From an uncultured Corynebacterium sp. (GTDB lineage: Bacteria > Actinomycetota > Actinomycetes > Mycobacteriales > Mycobacteriaceae): 64,000 nucleotides of DNA. Positions 57,522 to 64,000 of the stretch are shown here, piece after piece. The notes below the pieces were generated by a model that made no database searches, was not told the DNA's origin, and saw only the letters and a list, made by a program, of their open reading frames with translations. Each line of letters begins with the position of its first letter. Position 1 is the first letter of the stretch. The DNA lies in assembly GCA_943914465.1 (NCBI GenBank), contig CALUCD010000010.1, forward strand, positions 1-64,000. The letters run 5' to 3'. Both the position numbers and the translations under genes were made by a program.

Positions 57522-58949
57522 CTACCGCGTGCGGGTCGCGGCATGACCACGGCGCCACTCGCTGAAGATATCGGCGTTGCCATGAGCCCGCACGCGTATC
57601 CCTGCACTGCCAGAGTCCGGCCAAAACCGCGATGACATCACGACGCTGCCGCCGCCTGCATACACCTCAAGGGTGGAACCGTCGACGATGACGGTGATGT
57701 TGTCTTCATCTTCCTCATGCAATGGTGCCGTTTTCGGTTCACCGTCGAGACGGTCGAGTTCAATATGATCGCCGCGGTGACTGATCCGGGCCGCAGGATT
57801 GCCATCGCCGCCTATGACCTCTGCGACGATCTCAGACCCCGGAGGAATGTCGCACAACGCAGTCCACATGAGCGCGTGGCGGGCGCTGTCTACTGCTTCA
57901 GGCAGGCCGGGGGCAGGGGTTTGGTACAAATGGCCGTGCTGCAATGTGACCCGCCGAGGCAGTGTCAGTGCGTTGGCCCAGCCTTCGGCCTCCCAGTTGG
58001 GCTCGGACGTCGGGTCACCTGAGCGTCCGGAGTTCGTCATAAATCCGTACATGTATGCGCGGTCGTACCGGGCCAGCTCGTCCTCGCTGTGGCGGGGGTA
58101 GTTCGTGTTGCGTGGCCGTGTGAAGTCGTGCCCATGGTCAAACAGTTGACTTGGGGTGACAACGTGGAACCGGTTGGCCTCCAGATTGCCGATGATGTAG
58201 CTGGAATAGTCCTTCCCGCCGCGTTCGGCGGTGATGAACAGGACGTCGTAAATCTCCCCATCCACTTCATCGCGCAGCCGGACAAGGCGTGGGGCGACGA
58301 GCGAATCATCAAGTTGGGTCCCTGGGTCTCCTACGAACTGAAGTGGGCCAAGCAGCCGCCACGAGCGACCGTCATCAGAGTTGAGCACGACGGGGATCGG
58401 CTTTTCCCCTGGTCCTGCGACGGCGAGCATCACCCACCCCTCGTGGCCCTCGTCGCGGTTGGACTGCGTGTCCCAGCCGGGGATGACGCACGGGGAGCGG
58501 AAGTTGCTGAGCTCTTCGGTGTCCTCGACGACTGCGCCGAGCCGCGTGATGGCAGCGGAGACATCAGCGTGGTCATCTAAGTCGTTGCACAGCGCGCTCA
58601 CGTCGTCAACGTGGGCGAGCTGGATAGTATTGCCCGCCGCAGTACGAGACGTGAAGTAGATATCTACTCCACCTTCGGCAGCATCACCACCAACTACGGC
58701 GCCTGCGCGAACATGGGTTTCCCCGCCGACTGGCACGATGGCGTCGTTGCACTCAAACCAGCTGAACGGGTCATTCTCGCTCATGTGATGGCCCCACCGG
58801 CTCGACTCCCCGGGGCGTGGTGCGTACTGGTAGAACATGTGCCAGACACGGTGTTCGGGGGCACCCAATCGGATGACGCCGGCTGGTCCTTCAAGGATCC
58901 CGTGGTCTGCGGTGACGTGGAGTTCAGGCCTGTACATAGTCATTGGCAT
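57522..58949 (-). CDS. GH32-like protein lacking catalytic residues, coupled to glgA
   Basis: A 475-residue protein with a five-blade beta-propeller and beta-sandwich layout of glycoside hydrolase family 32/68 (sucrases and fructanases). The propeller has WHMFYQYAPRPGESSRWGHH and FRSPCVIPGWD; the C-terminal sandwich has DNITVIVDGSTLEVYAGGGS, which is typical. The NDPNG nucleophile box is LEGPAG (residues 19-24), the RDP box is RSP (about 151-153), and the EC acid/base box is not found. It is probably a sugar-binding pseudoenzyme or has a new activity. Its ATG touches the glgA stop (TGATG), so it is co-translated with glycogen synthase. No signal peptide. Confidence 0.82.
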   Translation of the reverse strand: MPMTMYRPELHVTADHGILEGPAGVIRLGAPEHRVWHMFYQYAPRPGESSRWGHHMSENDPFSWFECNDAIVPVGGETHVRAGAVVGGDAAEGGVDIYFTSRTAAGNTIQLAHVDDVSALCNDLDDHADVSAAITRLGAVVEDTEELSNFRSPCVIPGWDTQSNRDEGHEGWVMLAVAGPGEKPIPVVLNSDDGRSWRLLGPLQFVGDPGTQLDDSLVAPRLVRLRDEVDGEIYDVLFITAERGGKDYSSYIIGNLEANRFHVVTPSQLFDHGHDFTRPRNTNYPRHSEDELARYDRAYMYGFMTNSGRSGDPTSEPNWEAEGWANALTLPRRVTLQHGHLYQTPAPGLPEAVDSARHALMWTALCDIPPGSEIVAEVIGGDGNPAARISHRGDHIELDRLDGEPKTAPLHEEDEDNITVIVDGSTLEVYAGGGSVVMSSRFWPDSGSAGIRVRAHGNADIFSEWRRGHAATRTR

Positions 58950-60103
58950 CAGCTCAGTTCGGCGTAGATGTCCACCGTTTCCTGCGCAATTCGAGCCCAA
59001 GAAAACTCGGCGAGGGCTCGTTCGCGGCCCGCGTTGCCCATCTGCGCGGCGGTGTCTTCGTCTTTAGCGACCGCATTGACGGCCGCAGCGAGCTCAGACT
59101 CGAAGGTGGCCGGATCGCCCTCGTCGTAATCCACCAGGCGCCCCGTCTCTCCATCGACGACCACCTCGGGGATCCCGCCCACACGGGAGGCCACCACCGC
59201 AGTGTTGCAGGCCATTGCCTCGAGGTTGACAATGCCGAGCGGCTCATAGATTGACGGGCAGATGAAGACATCGGAGACGGAGTACACCTCACGGATGCGC
59301 TCAGGGGGAAGCATCTCTTGCACCCAGTAAACACCATCGCGTTCCGCACGCAGCTGGTCGGCGAGTGCCTGCGTCTCCTCGGCAATCTCTGGGGTGTCGG
59401 GCGCGCCCGCGCACAAGATGAGTTGAATGTCATCATCAAACAGCCGCGCCGCCTTCAGCAAATGCGGCACGCCCTTTTGCCGCGTGATGCGCCCAACGAA
59501 CGAGGCAATCGGCCGAGTGGTGTCGACCCCTAACTCCTCAGCGATCGCACCGGGGGAGGGGTACCACTTCTCCGGGTCGATGCCGTTGAGCACGACGTGA
59601 ACTTTCTCCTCGTCAATGCGGGGATAGGCACGAAGGATCGCATCTTTCATTCCGGATGAAACAGCGATCACCGCGTCGGCGTATTCCATGGCATTTCGCT
59701 CGCTCCAGGAGGAGATGTCGTACCCGCCGCCGAGCTGCTCGCGCTTCCACGGGCGGTCTGGCTCGAGTGAGTGAGCAGTGACCACGTGCGGAATGTCGTA
59801 CAGCAGCCCTGTGAGGTGGCCTCCGAGGCCGGAGTACCAGGTGTGGGAGTGTACAACGTCGAGCCCGGTGGCGGCGTTGGCCATTCGCAGCCCGGTTGAC
59901 AGCGTCTTTATAGCGCCGTTCGCTTCCGCCAAGTCGGGGTCGACTCCGTGCACGAACACGTTGGCTTCGTCGCGTGGTTCACCCATGCAGTGCACGTCGA
60001 CCTCGGCGATCTCGCGCATGAAGCGCGTCAGCTCTGTGACGTGCACCCCTGCGCCGCCGTAGACTTCCGGAGGGTACTCTCTGGTCATCATTCCGACTCT
60101 CAT
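58949..60103 (-). CDS. glgA: Glycogen synthase, actinobacterial GT4 type
   Basis: A 384-residue GT4 glycosyltransferase: MTREYPPEVYGGAGVHVTEL, VVHSHTWYSGLGGHLTGLLY, VVLNGIDPEKWYPSPG, FVGRITRQKGVPHLLKAARL and the C-terminal CPSIYEPLGIVNLEAMAC (E-x7-E). Mycobacterial members (GlgM) make maltose-1-phosphate from ADP-glucose, while in C. glutamicum the gene is called glgA, so either product is possible. A TAAGCT -10 lies 8 bases before the ATG at 60103. It diverges from glgC across 144 bases and is followed by the GH32-like gene. Confidence 0.94.
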   Translation of the reverse strand: MRVGMMTREYPPEVYGGAGVHVTELTRFMREIAEVDVHCMGEPRDEANVFVHGVDPDLAEANGAIKTLSTGLRMANAATGLDVVHSHTWYSGLGGHLTGLLYDIPHVVTAHSLEPDRPWKREQLGGGYDISSWSERNAMEYADAVIAVSSGMKDAILRAYPRIDEEKVHVVLNGIDPEKWYPSPGAIAEELGVDTTRPIASFVGRITRQKGVPHLLKAARLFDDDIQLILCAGAPDTPEIAEETQALADQLRAERDGVYWVQEMLPPERIREVYSVSDVFICPSIYEPLGIVNLEAMACNTAVVASRVGGIPEVVVDGETGRLVDYDEGDPATFESELAAAVNAVAKDEDTAAQMGNAGRERALAEFSWARIAQETVDIYAELS

Positions 60104-60111
60104 ATCCGCCG

Positions 60112-60117
60112 AGCTTA
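60112..60117 (-). promoter_or_regulatory. -10 box of glgA
   Basis: TAAGCT on the minus strand, 8 bases before the ATG at 60103. Confidence 0.45.
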
Positions 60118-60234
60118 GCGGCGTCTCGACGAGGCTGCACAGGCCGAATTACAGCGGCGCTGGGGATAGACGGACGGCGGTTATAGGTGCCTGGGGTCGT
60201 CAAGGAACGTGCTGCAAAAAGCACTGTTTTTCAA

Positions 60235-60240
60235 TACGCT
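60235..60240 (+). promoter_or_regulatory. -10 box of glgC
   Basis: TACGCT, 7 bases before the ATG at 60248. It decides the glgC start in favour of 60248 over the upstream ATG-less extension from 60209. Confidence 0.55.
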
Positions 60241-60247
60241 GAACTGT

Positions 60248-61465
60248 ATGAAGAGCCAGCCACGAGTTCTCGCCATCGTTCTCGCGGGCGGAGAGGGAAA
60301 GCGCCTGTTTCCGCTCACCGCCGACCGTGCGAAGCCAGCGGTCCCCTTCGGCGGAAACTACCGCCTGATTGATTTCGTACTCTCCAACCTTGTCAACGCC
60401 GGTTACATGCGCGTCGCGGTATTGACGCAGTATAAATCCCACTCCCTTGACCGCCACGTCGCTACCGCGTGGAACATCTCTGGACCGACGCCACAGTACA
60501 TCGCGTCCGTTCCCGCCCAGCAGCGCCGCGGGAAGCGGTGGTACAGCGGCTCTGCCGATGCCATCGTGCAATCGTTGAACCTTATCTACGATGACATGCC
60601 TGACTACGTGCTCGTGTTCGGTGCTGATCACGTGTATCGCATGGACCCGTCACAGATGGTGGAGGACCATATTGCTTCCGGCAAGGATGCCACAGTCGCC
60701 GGCATTCGCATTCCGCGCTCGGAGGCAAGCGCGTTCGGCTGCATTCAAGCCGACGAAAACGGCGCGATCACAGAGTTTTTAGAAAAGCCTGCGGACCCTC
60801 CTGGTACGCCGGATGACCCTGAGGTGACGTTTGCCTCAATGGGAAACTACGTGTTTTCTACTGAGCCGCTGATCAAGGCCTTGCTGGAGGATGAGCAGAA
60901 TGACGAGTCTGATCACGACATGGGCGGAGACATCATCCCGTACTTCGTGTCAAAGGGGCAGGCCAATGTCTATGACTTCTCCAGGAACGAAGTCCCAGGT
61001 GCAACTGAGCGTGATCAGGGGTACTGGCGTGATGTGGGCACCATCGACTCGTTTTATGAGGCGCACATGGATCTGATTTCTTCCCATCCCGTCTTTAACT
61101 TGTATAACAGCGCCTGGCCGATTCACTCGACGGAAGATAGCAACCTCCCTGCCGCGAAGTTCGTGCTCGGGGGAATTGCTCAAGAGTCCATTGTCGCGTC
61201 TGGCTCGATCATCTCAGGCGCAACTGTGCGAAACTCGGTGCTTTCGACCGATGTGCGCATTGAAGAAGGTGCCACTGTCGAAGGATCGGTCCTGCTTCCG
61301 GGGGTGCGGGTCGGCAAGGGCGCTGTGGTGCGCCGAGCCATTTTGGACAAGAACGTCTACGTCTCAGACGGGGAGATTATCGGCGTGGACACCGAGCGCG
61401 ACCGAGCGAACTACACGGTGTCAGACGGCGGCGTTGTCGTGGTCGGAAAGAGTGAGGTTGTCTAG
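60248..61465 (+). CDS. glgC: Glucose-1-phosphate adenylyltransferase
   Basis: A 405-residue ADP-glucose pyrophosphorylase, the committed step to glycogen. The catalytic N-terminal domain has [68 protein letters not shown] and [15 protein letters not shown]; the C-terminal beta-helix has [20 protein letters not shown]. Length and motifs match C. glutamicum GlgC. The first codon at 60248 gives [15 protein letters not shown]. It ends overlapping the convergent methyltransferase stop by four bases (shared ctag). Allosteric control by sugar phosphates is usual for the family. Confidence 0.96.
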   Translation: MKSQPRVLAIVLAGGEGKRLFPLTADRAKPAVPFGGNYRLIDFVLSNLVNAGYMRVAVLTQYKSHSLDRHVATAWNISGPTPQYIASVPAQQRRGKRWYSGSADAIVQSLNLIYDDMPDYVLVFGADHVYRMDPSQMVEDHIASGKDATVAGIRIPRSEASAFGCIQADENGAITEFLEKPADPPGTPDDPEVTFASMGNYVFSTEPLIKALLEDEQNDESDHDMGGDIIPYFVSKGQANVYDFSRNEVPGATERDQGYWRDVGTIDSFYEAHMDLISSHPVFNLYNSAWPIHSTEDSNLPAAKFVLGGIAQESIVASGSIISGATVRNSVLSTDVRIEEGATVEGSVLLPGVRVGKGAVVRRAILDKNVYVSDGEIIGVDTERDRANYTVSDGGVVVVGKSEVV

Positions 61466-62169
61466 GCGGGGGCTTTGCTCGCGAGCCTCTCGCGCTTGGT
61501 GATGAGGCTCAGCCCCCCGTCGAGGGGGAGACGGGTTGTTACTGCGTCGTGCTCAGCTGTGAGTTCGTCGAGGAATGTGTCAGCGCGGCGGGCGGCGTCA
61601 GTGTCGCGGTCGCGGCGTAAGGGGTCTGCCACGGTGCCGTCGAGAAGCGAATGTGCGACGACGAGGGTGCCACCCGCAGTCAACAGCGGCCAGGCGGCGC
61701 TCATGAACGCCGGCAGCTCAACCGGGGCGACGTCGGCATAGATCAGCTGGTACGAATCGGCAGCCAACCGCCCGATCACGTCAAGGGGGCGAGCGGTGAG
61801 AAAGCGCGCGCGTGCAGGAGCGAATCCGCCGAGCTGAAATGCTTCCTTCGCTTCCGCCTGCAGGGCTGCTTCCGGCTCGATGCAGGTCAGGGTGGCCTTC
61901 TCGTGCAGACCGCGCAAGATATGCAAGCCCACGACGGCGGCCGCTGGCGAAATTACGACCGCACCCTGTGAAGATGCGGCTGCGGCGGTTGAAGCGGCAA
62001 GCGTGGTCAGGAGCTGGCCGACCATAAGCGACGGCGTGCGTAGCGCGTTTTCCTCGGCTTCAGCTGTAGCGTGCTCCAGCCCGTCGCGAAATGGCGGTTG
62101 CAGCTGCACGTCCGTCGCGCTGCGGTCTTGGATATATTCGGACATTTGAAGAAACGCCGTCTCAGTCAC
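61462..62169 (-). CDS. O-methyltransferase (Rv1220c-like)
   Basis: A 235-residue class-I SAM methyltransferase. After [20 protein letters not shown] it has [40 protein letters not shown] (SAM loop region, with an unusual SPAAA in place of the G-x-G-x-G set), [20 protein letters not shown] and [20 protein letters not shown]. It sits beside sigE as in mycobacteria (Rv1220c). The GTG at 62169 is 7 bases after TATTAT; longer starts are not needed. The methyl acceptor is unknown. Confidence 0.85.
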   Translation of the reverse strand: MTETAFLQMSEYIQDRSATDVQLQPPFRDGLEHATAEAEENALRTPSLMVGQLLTTLAASTAAAASSQGAVVISPAAAVVGLHILRGLHEKATLTCIEPEAALQAEAKEAFQLGGFAPARARFLTARPLDVIGRLAADSYQLIYADVAPVELPAFMSAAWPLLTAGGTLVVAHSLLDGTVADPLRRDRDTDAARRADTFLDELTAEHDAVTTRLPLDGGLSLITKRERLASKAPA

Positions 62170-62176
62170 CCGATTC

Positions 62177-62182
62177 ATAATA
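62177..62182 (-). promoter_or_regulatory. -10 box of the O-methyltransferase gene
   Basis: TATTAT on the minus strand, 7 bases before the GTG at 62169. Confidence 0.5.
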
Positions 62183-62217
62183 GTCCGTGAACACATCCCG
62201 GGGGTGGCGCAAACACA

Positions 62218-62227
62218 CTGTATACAG
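62218..62227. promoter_or_regulatory. 10-bp palindrome CTGTATACAG between methyltransferase and sigE
   Basis: A perfect palindrome in the 132-base divergent gap, 36 bases upstream of the methyltransferase -10. A regulator site is possible. Further right, GGAATTTTTCAGAATTTCC (62247-62265 area) contains a GGAAT that could be part of an ECF -35, but no matching -10 is convincing. Confidence 0.35.
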
Positions 62228-62301
62228 CACAAACTAGGTTGTACAGGAATTTTTCAGAATTTCCACTAGCACCAGGATTGTTGATCTGACACAATCGTTA
62301 T

Positions 62302-62919
62302 ATGTCGATTGAGCGCATCTCCGCCGTACCTGCTGAGTCAGACACCCTGACCGGAACTGCGGCGTTTGATGCCGGGCATGCCGCGATGCCGTCGTGGGCG
62401 GAGTTGGTCGCCGAGCATGCGGATAGCGTCTACCGGCTCGCGTTTCGGCTCTCGGGCAACCAGCATGACGCCGAAGATCTCACCCAGGAAACATTCATGC
62501 GGGTGTTTCGGAATCTGAAAAGCTACCGTCCGGGCACGTTTGAAGGGTGGCTCCACCGCATCACAACGAACTTGTTTCTTGATATGGTGCGCCACCGGTC
62601 GAAAATCCGGATGGAGGAGCTGCCCGACGATTATGAGCGGGTGCCTGGTACGGGTTTGACGCCCGAGCAGGTGTACACCGCGTCGAACCTAGATCCTGCG
62701 TTGCAGCGCTCGCTTGATGAGCTGGGCCCGGATTTCCGTGTCGCGGTGGTGCTCTGTGACGTGGTGGGCATGAGTTATGAGGAGATCGCAGAGACGCTCG
62801 GCGTGAAGATGGGCACGGTGCGTTCCCGCATTCACCGCGGGCGGCTCCAGCTACGCCGCTCGCTTGAGGCCCAGGCAGAGTACGATTCCGCCGCGAAAGA
62901 TCTGCTTCGAACGCGATAA
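62302..62919 (+). CDS. sigE: ECF sigma factor SigE
   Basis: A 205-residue extracytoplasmic-function sigma factor controlling envelope-stress genes. Region 2 (about 40-105) has [40 protein letters not shown] and [20 protein letters not shown]. Region 4 (about 145-195) has [20 protein letters not shown] and [20 protein letters not shown]. It matches mycobacterial and C. glutamicum SigE. The ATG at 62302 has no ribosome site. The partner anti-sigma gene follows after 64 bases. It likely activates its own transcription, although a clear ECF promoter is not visible. Confidence 0.94.
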   Translation: MSIERISAVPAESDTLTGTAAFDAGHAAMPSWAELVAEHADSVYRLAFRLSGNQHDAEDLTQETFMRVFRNLKSYRPGTFEGWLHRITTNLFLDMVRHRSKIRMEELPDDYERVPGTGLTPEQVYTASNLDPALQRSLDELGPDFRVAVVLCDVVGMSYEEIAETLGVKMGTVRSRIHRGRLQLRRSLEAQAEYDSAAKDLLRTR

Positions 62920-62983
62920 CAATGTGGCCAGCTTCGCTGGCTCGGGGGTAACGTTGGAATCGACGTGAAGAGGAGGGTGAGTC

Positions 62984-63355
62984 ATGGCGATGCGATCAGC
63001 CCAACCAGAATTCGGCAATCCTATCCCGGAACGTCCCCGCTTTTGCTCGACAGAACACCTCAGTTCGGAGGCGGTGGCGGCATTTGTGGACGGGGAACTA
63101 TCAGCATCCGCAATGCGGCGCGCACGCGACCACGCTGAGCAATGCTCGGAGTGCAGCGATGAAATCAGTACCCAACGTGTAGCCGCCGAACGGGTACGCA
63201 GCTGCGCGTCAGACGGCGGGATTCGGGCACCGCAGTCGCTGATTCAAAAGCTTTCGCAGCTTTGTGACGACGACTGGCCCCGCAGTGCCACCCAGCACGA
63301 ATCGAACCCCGCGGCCGTGAACAAAGCGCTTCGCGCCCTCAAGTGGTACAGGTGA
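62984..63355 (+). CDS. cseE: Zinc anti-sigma factor of SigE (CseE/RseA)
   Basis: A 123-residue soluble anti-sigma factor. The zinc-associated motif H-x3-C-x2-C is HAEQCSEC within HLSSEAVAAFVDGELSASAM and RARDHAEQCSECSDE; the upstream conserved His is in EHLSSE. No membrane helix is present, unlike some RseA proteins. In C. glutamicum the SigE-specific anti-sigma is CseE, at the same position. AAGAGGAGGGTGAGTC precedes the ATG. Redox or phosphorylation-triggered release of SigE is family knowledge; nothing here tests it. Confidence 0.92.
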   Translation: MAMRSAQPEFGNPIPERPRFCSTEHLSSEAVAAFVDGELSASAMRRARDHAEQCSECSDEISTQRVAAERVRSCASDGGIRAPQSLIQKLSQLCDDDWPRSATQHESNPAAVNKALRALKWYR

Positions 63356-63365
63356 GCACCACGAG

Positions 63366-63371
63366 TATGGT
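63366..63371 (+). promoter_or_regulatory. -10 box of tatB
   Basis: TATGGT, 7 bases before the tatB GTG at 63379. Confidence 0.5.
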
Positions 63372-63378
63372 GTAAATC

Positions 63379-63849
63379 GTGTTTTCCAGTTTTGGATGGG
63401 GCGAATTCATCTTCATCCTGATCCTCGGGCTCATCATCGTCGGCCCCGAGCGCCTACCCGGCGTTATTGAGGACGTGCGTGCGGCGATTTTCGCCGCACG
63501 CAAAGCAATCGCCAATGCGAAACGCGAACTCAATGGTGAACTAGAGGGCTTTGAGGAATTCCGTGTACCGATTGACACGATGTCCCGGTACGCCGCGATG
63601 GGCCCCGCGCGAGCGGTATCGTCGCTTTTGTTTGAAGGTGATGAGGAATACCTCGAGAGCTTTGACCCCCGCCGAGTCCTAGCGGAGGACGATGCTTCAC
63701 CAGCCGGCATGCCAGGCCCGCGCTCGGCGCCAGGCACGCCCAACCCCCCAGAGGCGAGCGCCCCACCGTCAAAACACACCGGTGGTGGCGCCGCAGATGG
63801 CCAACCACGGCGGCAATCGGGCGGGTTTTCCTGGGAAGACGTGACGTAA
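63379..63849 (+). CDS. tatB: Twin-arginine translocase subunit TatB
   Basis: A 156-residue TatB: one N-terminal helix with the conserved Glu and Gly-Pro elbow (FGWGEFIFILILGLIIVGPE, RLPGVIEDVRAAIFAARKAI) and an amphipathic helix, followed by a Pro-rich acidic tail (GPRSAPGTPNPPEASAPPS). It forms the substrate-recognition complex with TatC for folded-protein export. The GTG is leaderless. It follows sigE-cseE as in mycobacteria (there with htrA between; no htrA here). Confidence 0.93.
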   Translation: MFSSFGWGEFIFILILGLIIVGPERLPGVIEDVRAAIFAARKAIANAKRELNGELEGFEEFRVPIDTMSRYAAMGPARAVSSLLFEGDEEYLESFDPRRVLAEDDASPAGMPGPRSAPGTPNPPEASAPPSKHTGGGAADGQPRRQSGGFSWEDVT

Positions 63850-63852
63850 TGT

Positions 63853-64000
63853 CTACTGTTCGCGCGGCTGGCGCACCTGCGGGTTCAAGTTTTTCCCCGC
63901 GAGTGAATCACGTCGGACCTTGAGCTGGTTCGCGATCGCGGTGACCGCCCGTGCGGCGGGCGCATCAGGTTGTGCAAGAACGACCGGCATCCCAGTGTCA
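63853..64000 (-). CDS. mrp: Mrp/ApbC-family Fe-S carrier ATPase (3' end only)
   Basis: The last 49 codons of a minus-strand gene, cut by the window edge: DTGMPVVLAQPDAPAARAVT, AIANQLKVRRDSLAGKNLNP and a Gln/Arg end before the TAG at 63853. This is the C-terminal pattern of Mrp/ApbC P-loop NTPases that carry iron-sulphur clusters, and mrp follows tatB in mycobacterial order. The P-loop itself is outside the window. It lies 3 bases from tatB, convergent. Confidence 0.8.
   Translation of the reverse strand, partial: DTGMPVVLAQPDAPAARAVTAIANQLKVRRDSLAGKNLNPQVRQPREQ

Noticed and set aside
1..64000. CRISPR arrays, tRNA/rRNA genes, complete insertion sequences, prophage
   Set aside because: I looked for regularly spaced repeats, cloverleaf/rRNA motifs, transposase or integrase motifs and phage genes and found none I could support.

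Overview
The window reads as chromosomal DNA of a high-GC mycolic-acid actinobacterium, most likely a Corynebacterium. The main reasons are gene orders shared with Mycobacterium and C. glutamicum (typA-lpqW-mshB-fdxC-dapC; dapD/aroP/dapE; LOG-folP2-gpgS-DivIVA-like-DUF3117; glgA/glgC; methyltransferase-sigE-anti-sigma-tatB-mrp), a mycothiol gene, a GH183-type (DUF4185) putative arabinanase, and many start codons only 6-8 bases downstream of a TANNNT -10 element, which is the leaderless layout common in this group. I see no rRNA, tRNA, CRISPR array, complete insertion sequence or prophage.

Bases 1-4300 are a patchy accessory strip: a truncated CmtR-type metal sensor with an operator-like double dyad, a broken luciferase-like gene, arfB, a Fic-fold protein lacking the usual catalytic histidine, a DUF488 protein, a VOC protein, a VOC remnant, a HigA-like remnant, and two diverged 51-base copies of what looks like the 3' end of a lost gene. 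Bases 4300-16200 hold mostly single genes: a glycolipid-binding-fold protein, a small lipoprotein, chrA plus a GNAT gene, a secreted 5'-nucleotidase with an NTF2-like gene, the MoxR-type AAA+/VWA pair, and the histidine phosphatase/SCO1664-family pair.

Bases 16200-21000 form a DNA-repair block: a Ku-AlkC-like operon diverging from a three-domain LigD. Bases 21000-30000 carry transporters (OFA-type, DHA2-type), a 2H phosphoesterase, a spermidine-synthase-like gene, the GH183-type secreted protein overlapping the DHA2 exporter, a cupin, an unrecognised 403-residue protein and a DUF808 membrane protein. At 30165 a TPP riboswitch controls the thiamine-type ECF transporter ykoEDC, followed by a small P-loop kinase and a four-gene oligopeptide ABC importer with fused ATPases.

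Bases 38800-64000 are the conserved core: TypA, LpqW (lipoarabinomannan/PIM control), MshB (mycothiol), FdxC, and the succinylase branch of diaminopimelate/lysine synthesis (dapC, dapD, a diverged dapD paralogue, dapE) with two AroP-type permeases between the dap genes. Then come the LOG-folP2-gpgS operon, a DivIVA-like membrane protein, DUF3117, an RlmA-like methyltransferase without its zinc cysteines, glgA coupled to a GH32-like protein that has lost its catalytic residues, glgC, an O-methyltransferase, sigE with its zinc anti-sigma factor, tatB, and the end of mrp. Together these genes supply cell-wall precursors, glycogen, redox buffering and envelope-stress control.

The most interesting leads are the GH32-like pseudoenzyme tied to glgA, the GH183/exporter overlap, the DapD paralogue with altered loops, the Ku-AlkC operon, the Fic variant with its promoter dyad, the paired orphan gene tails, and the very consistent leaderless promoter geometry.
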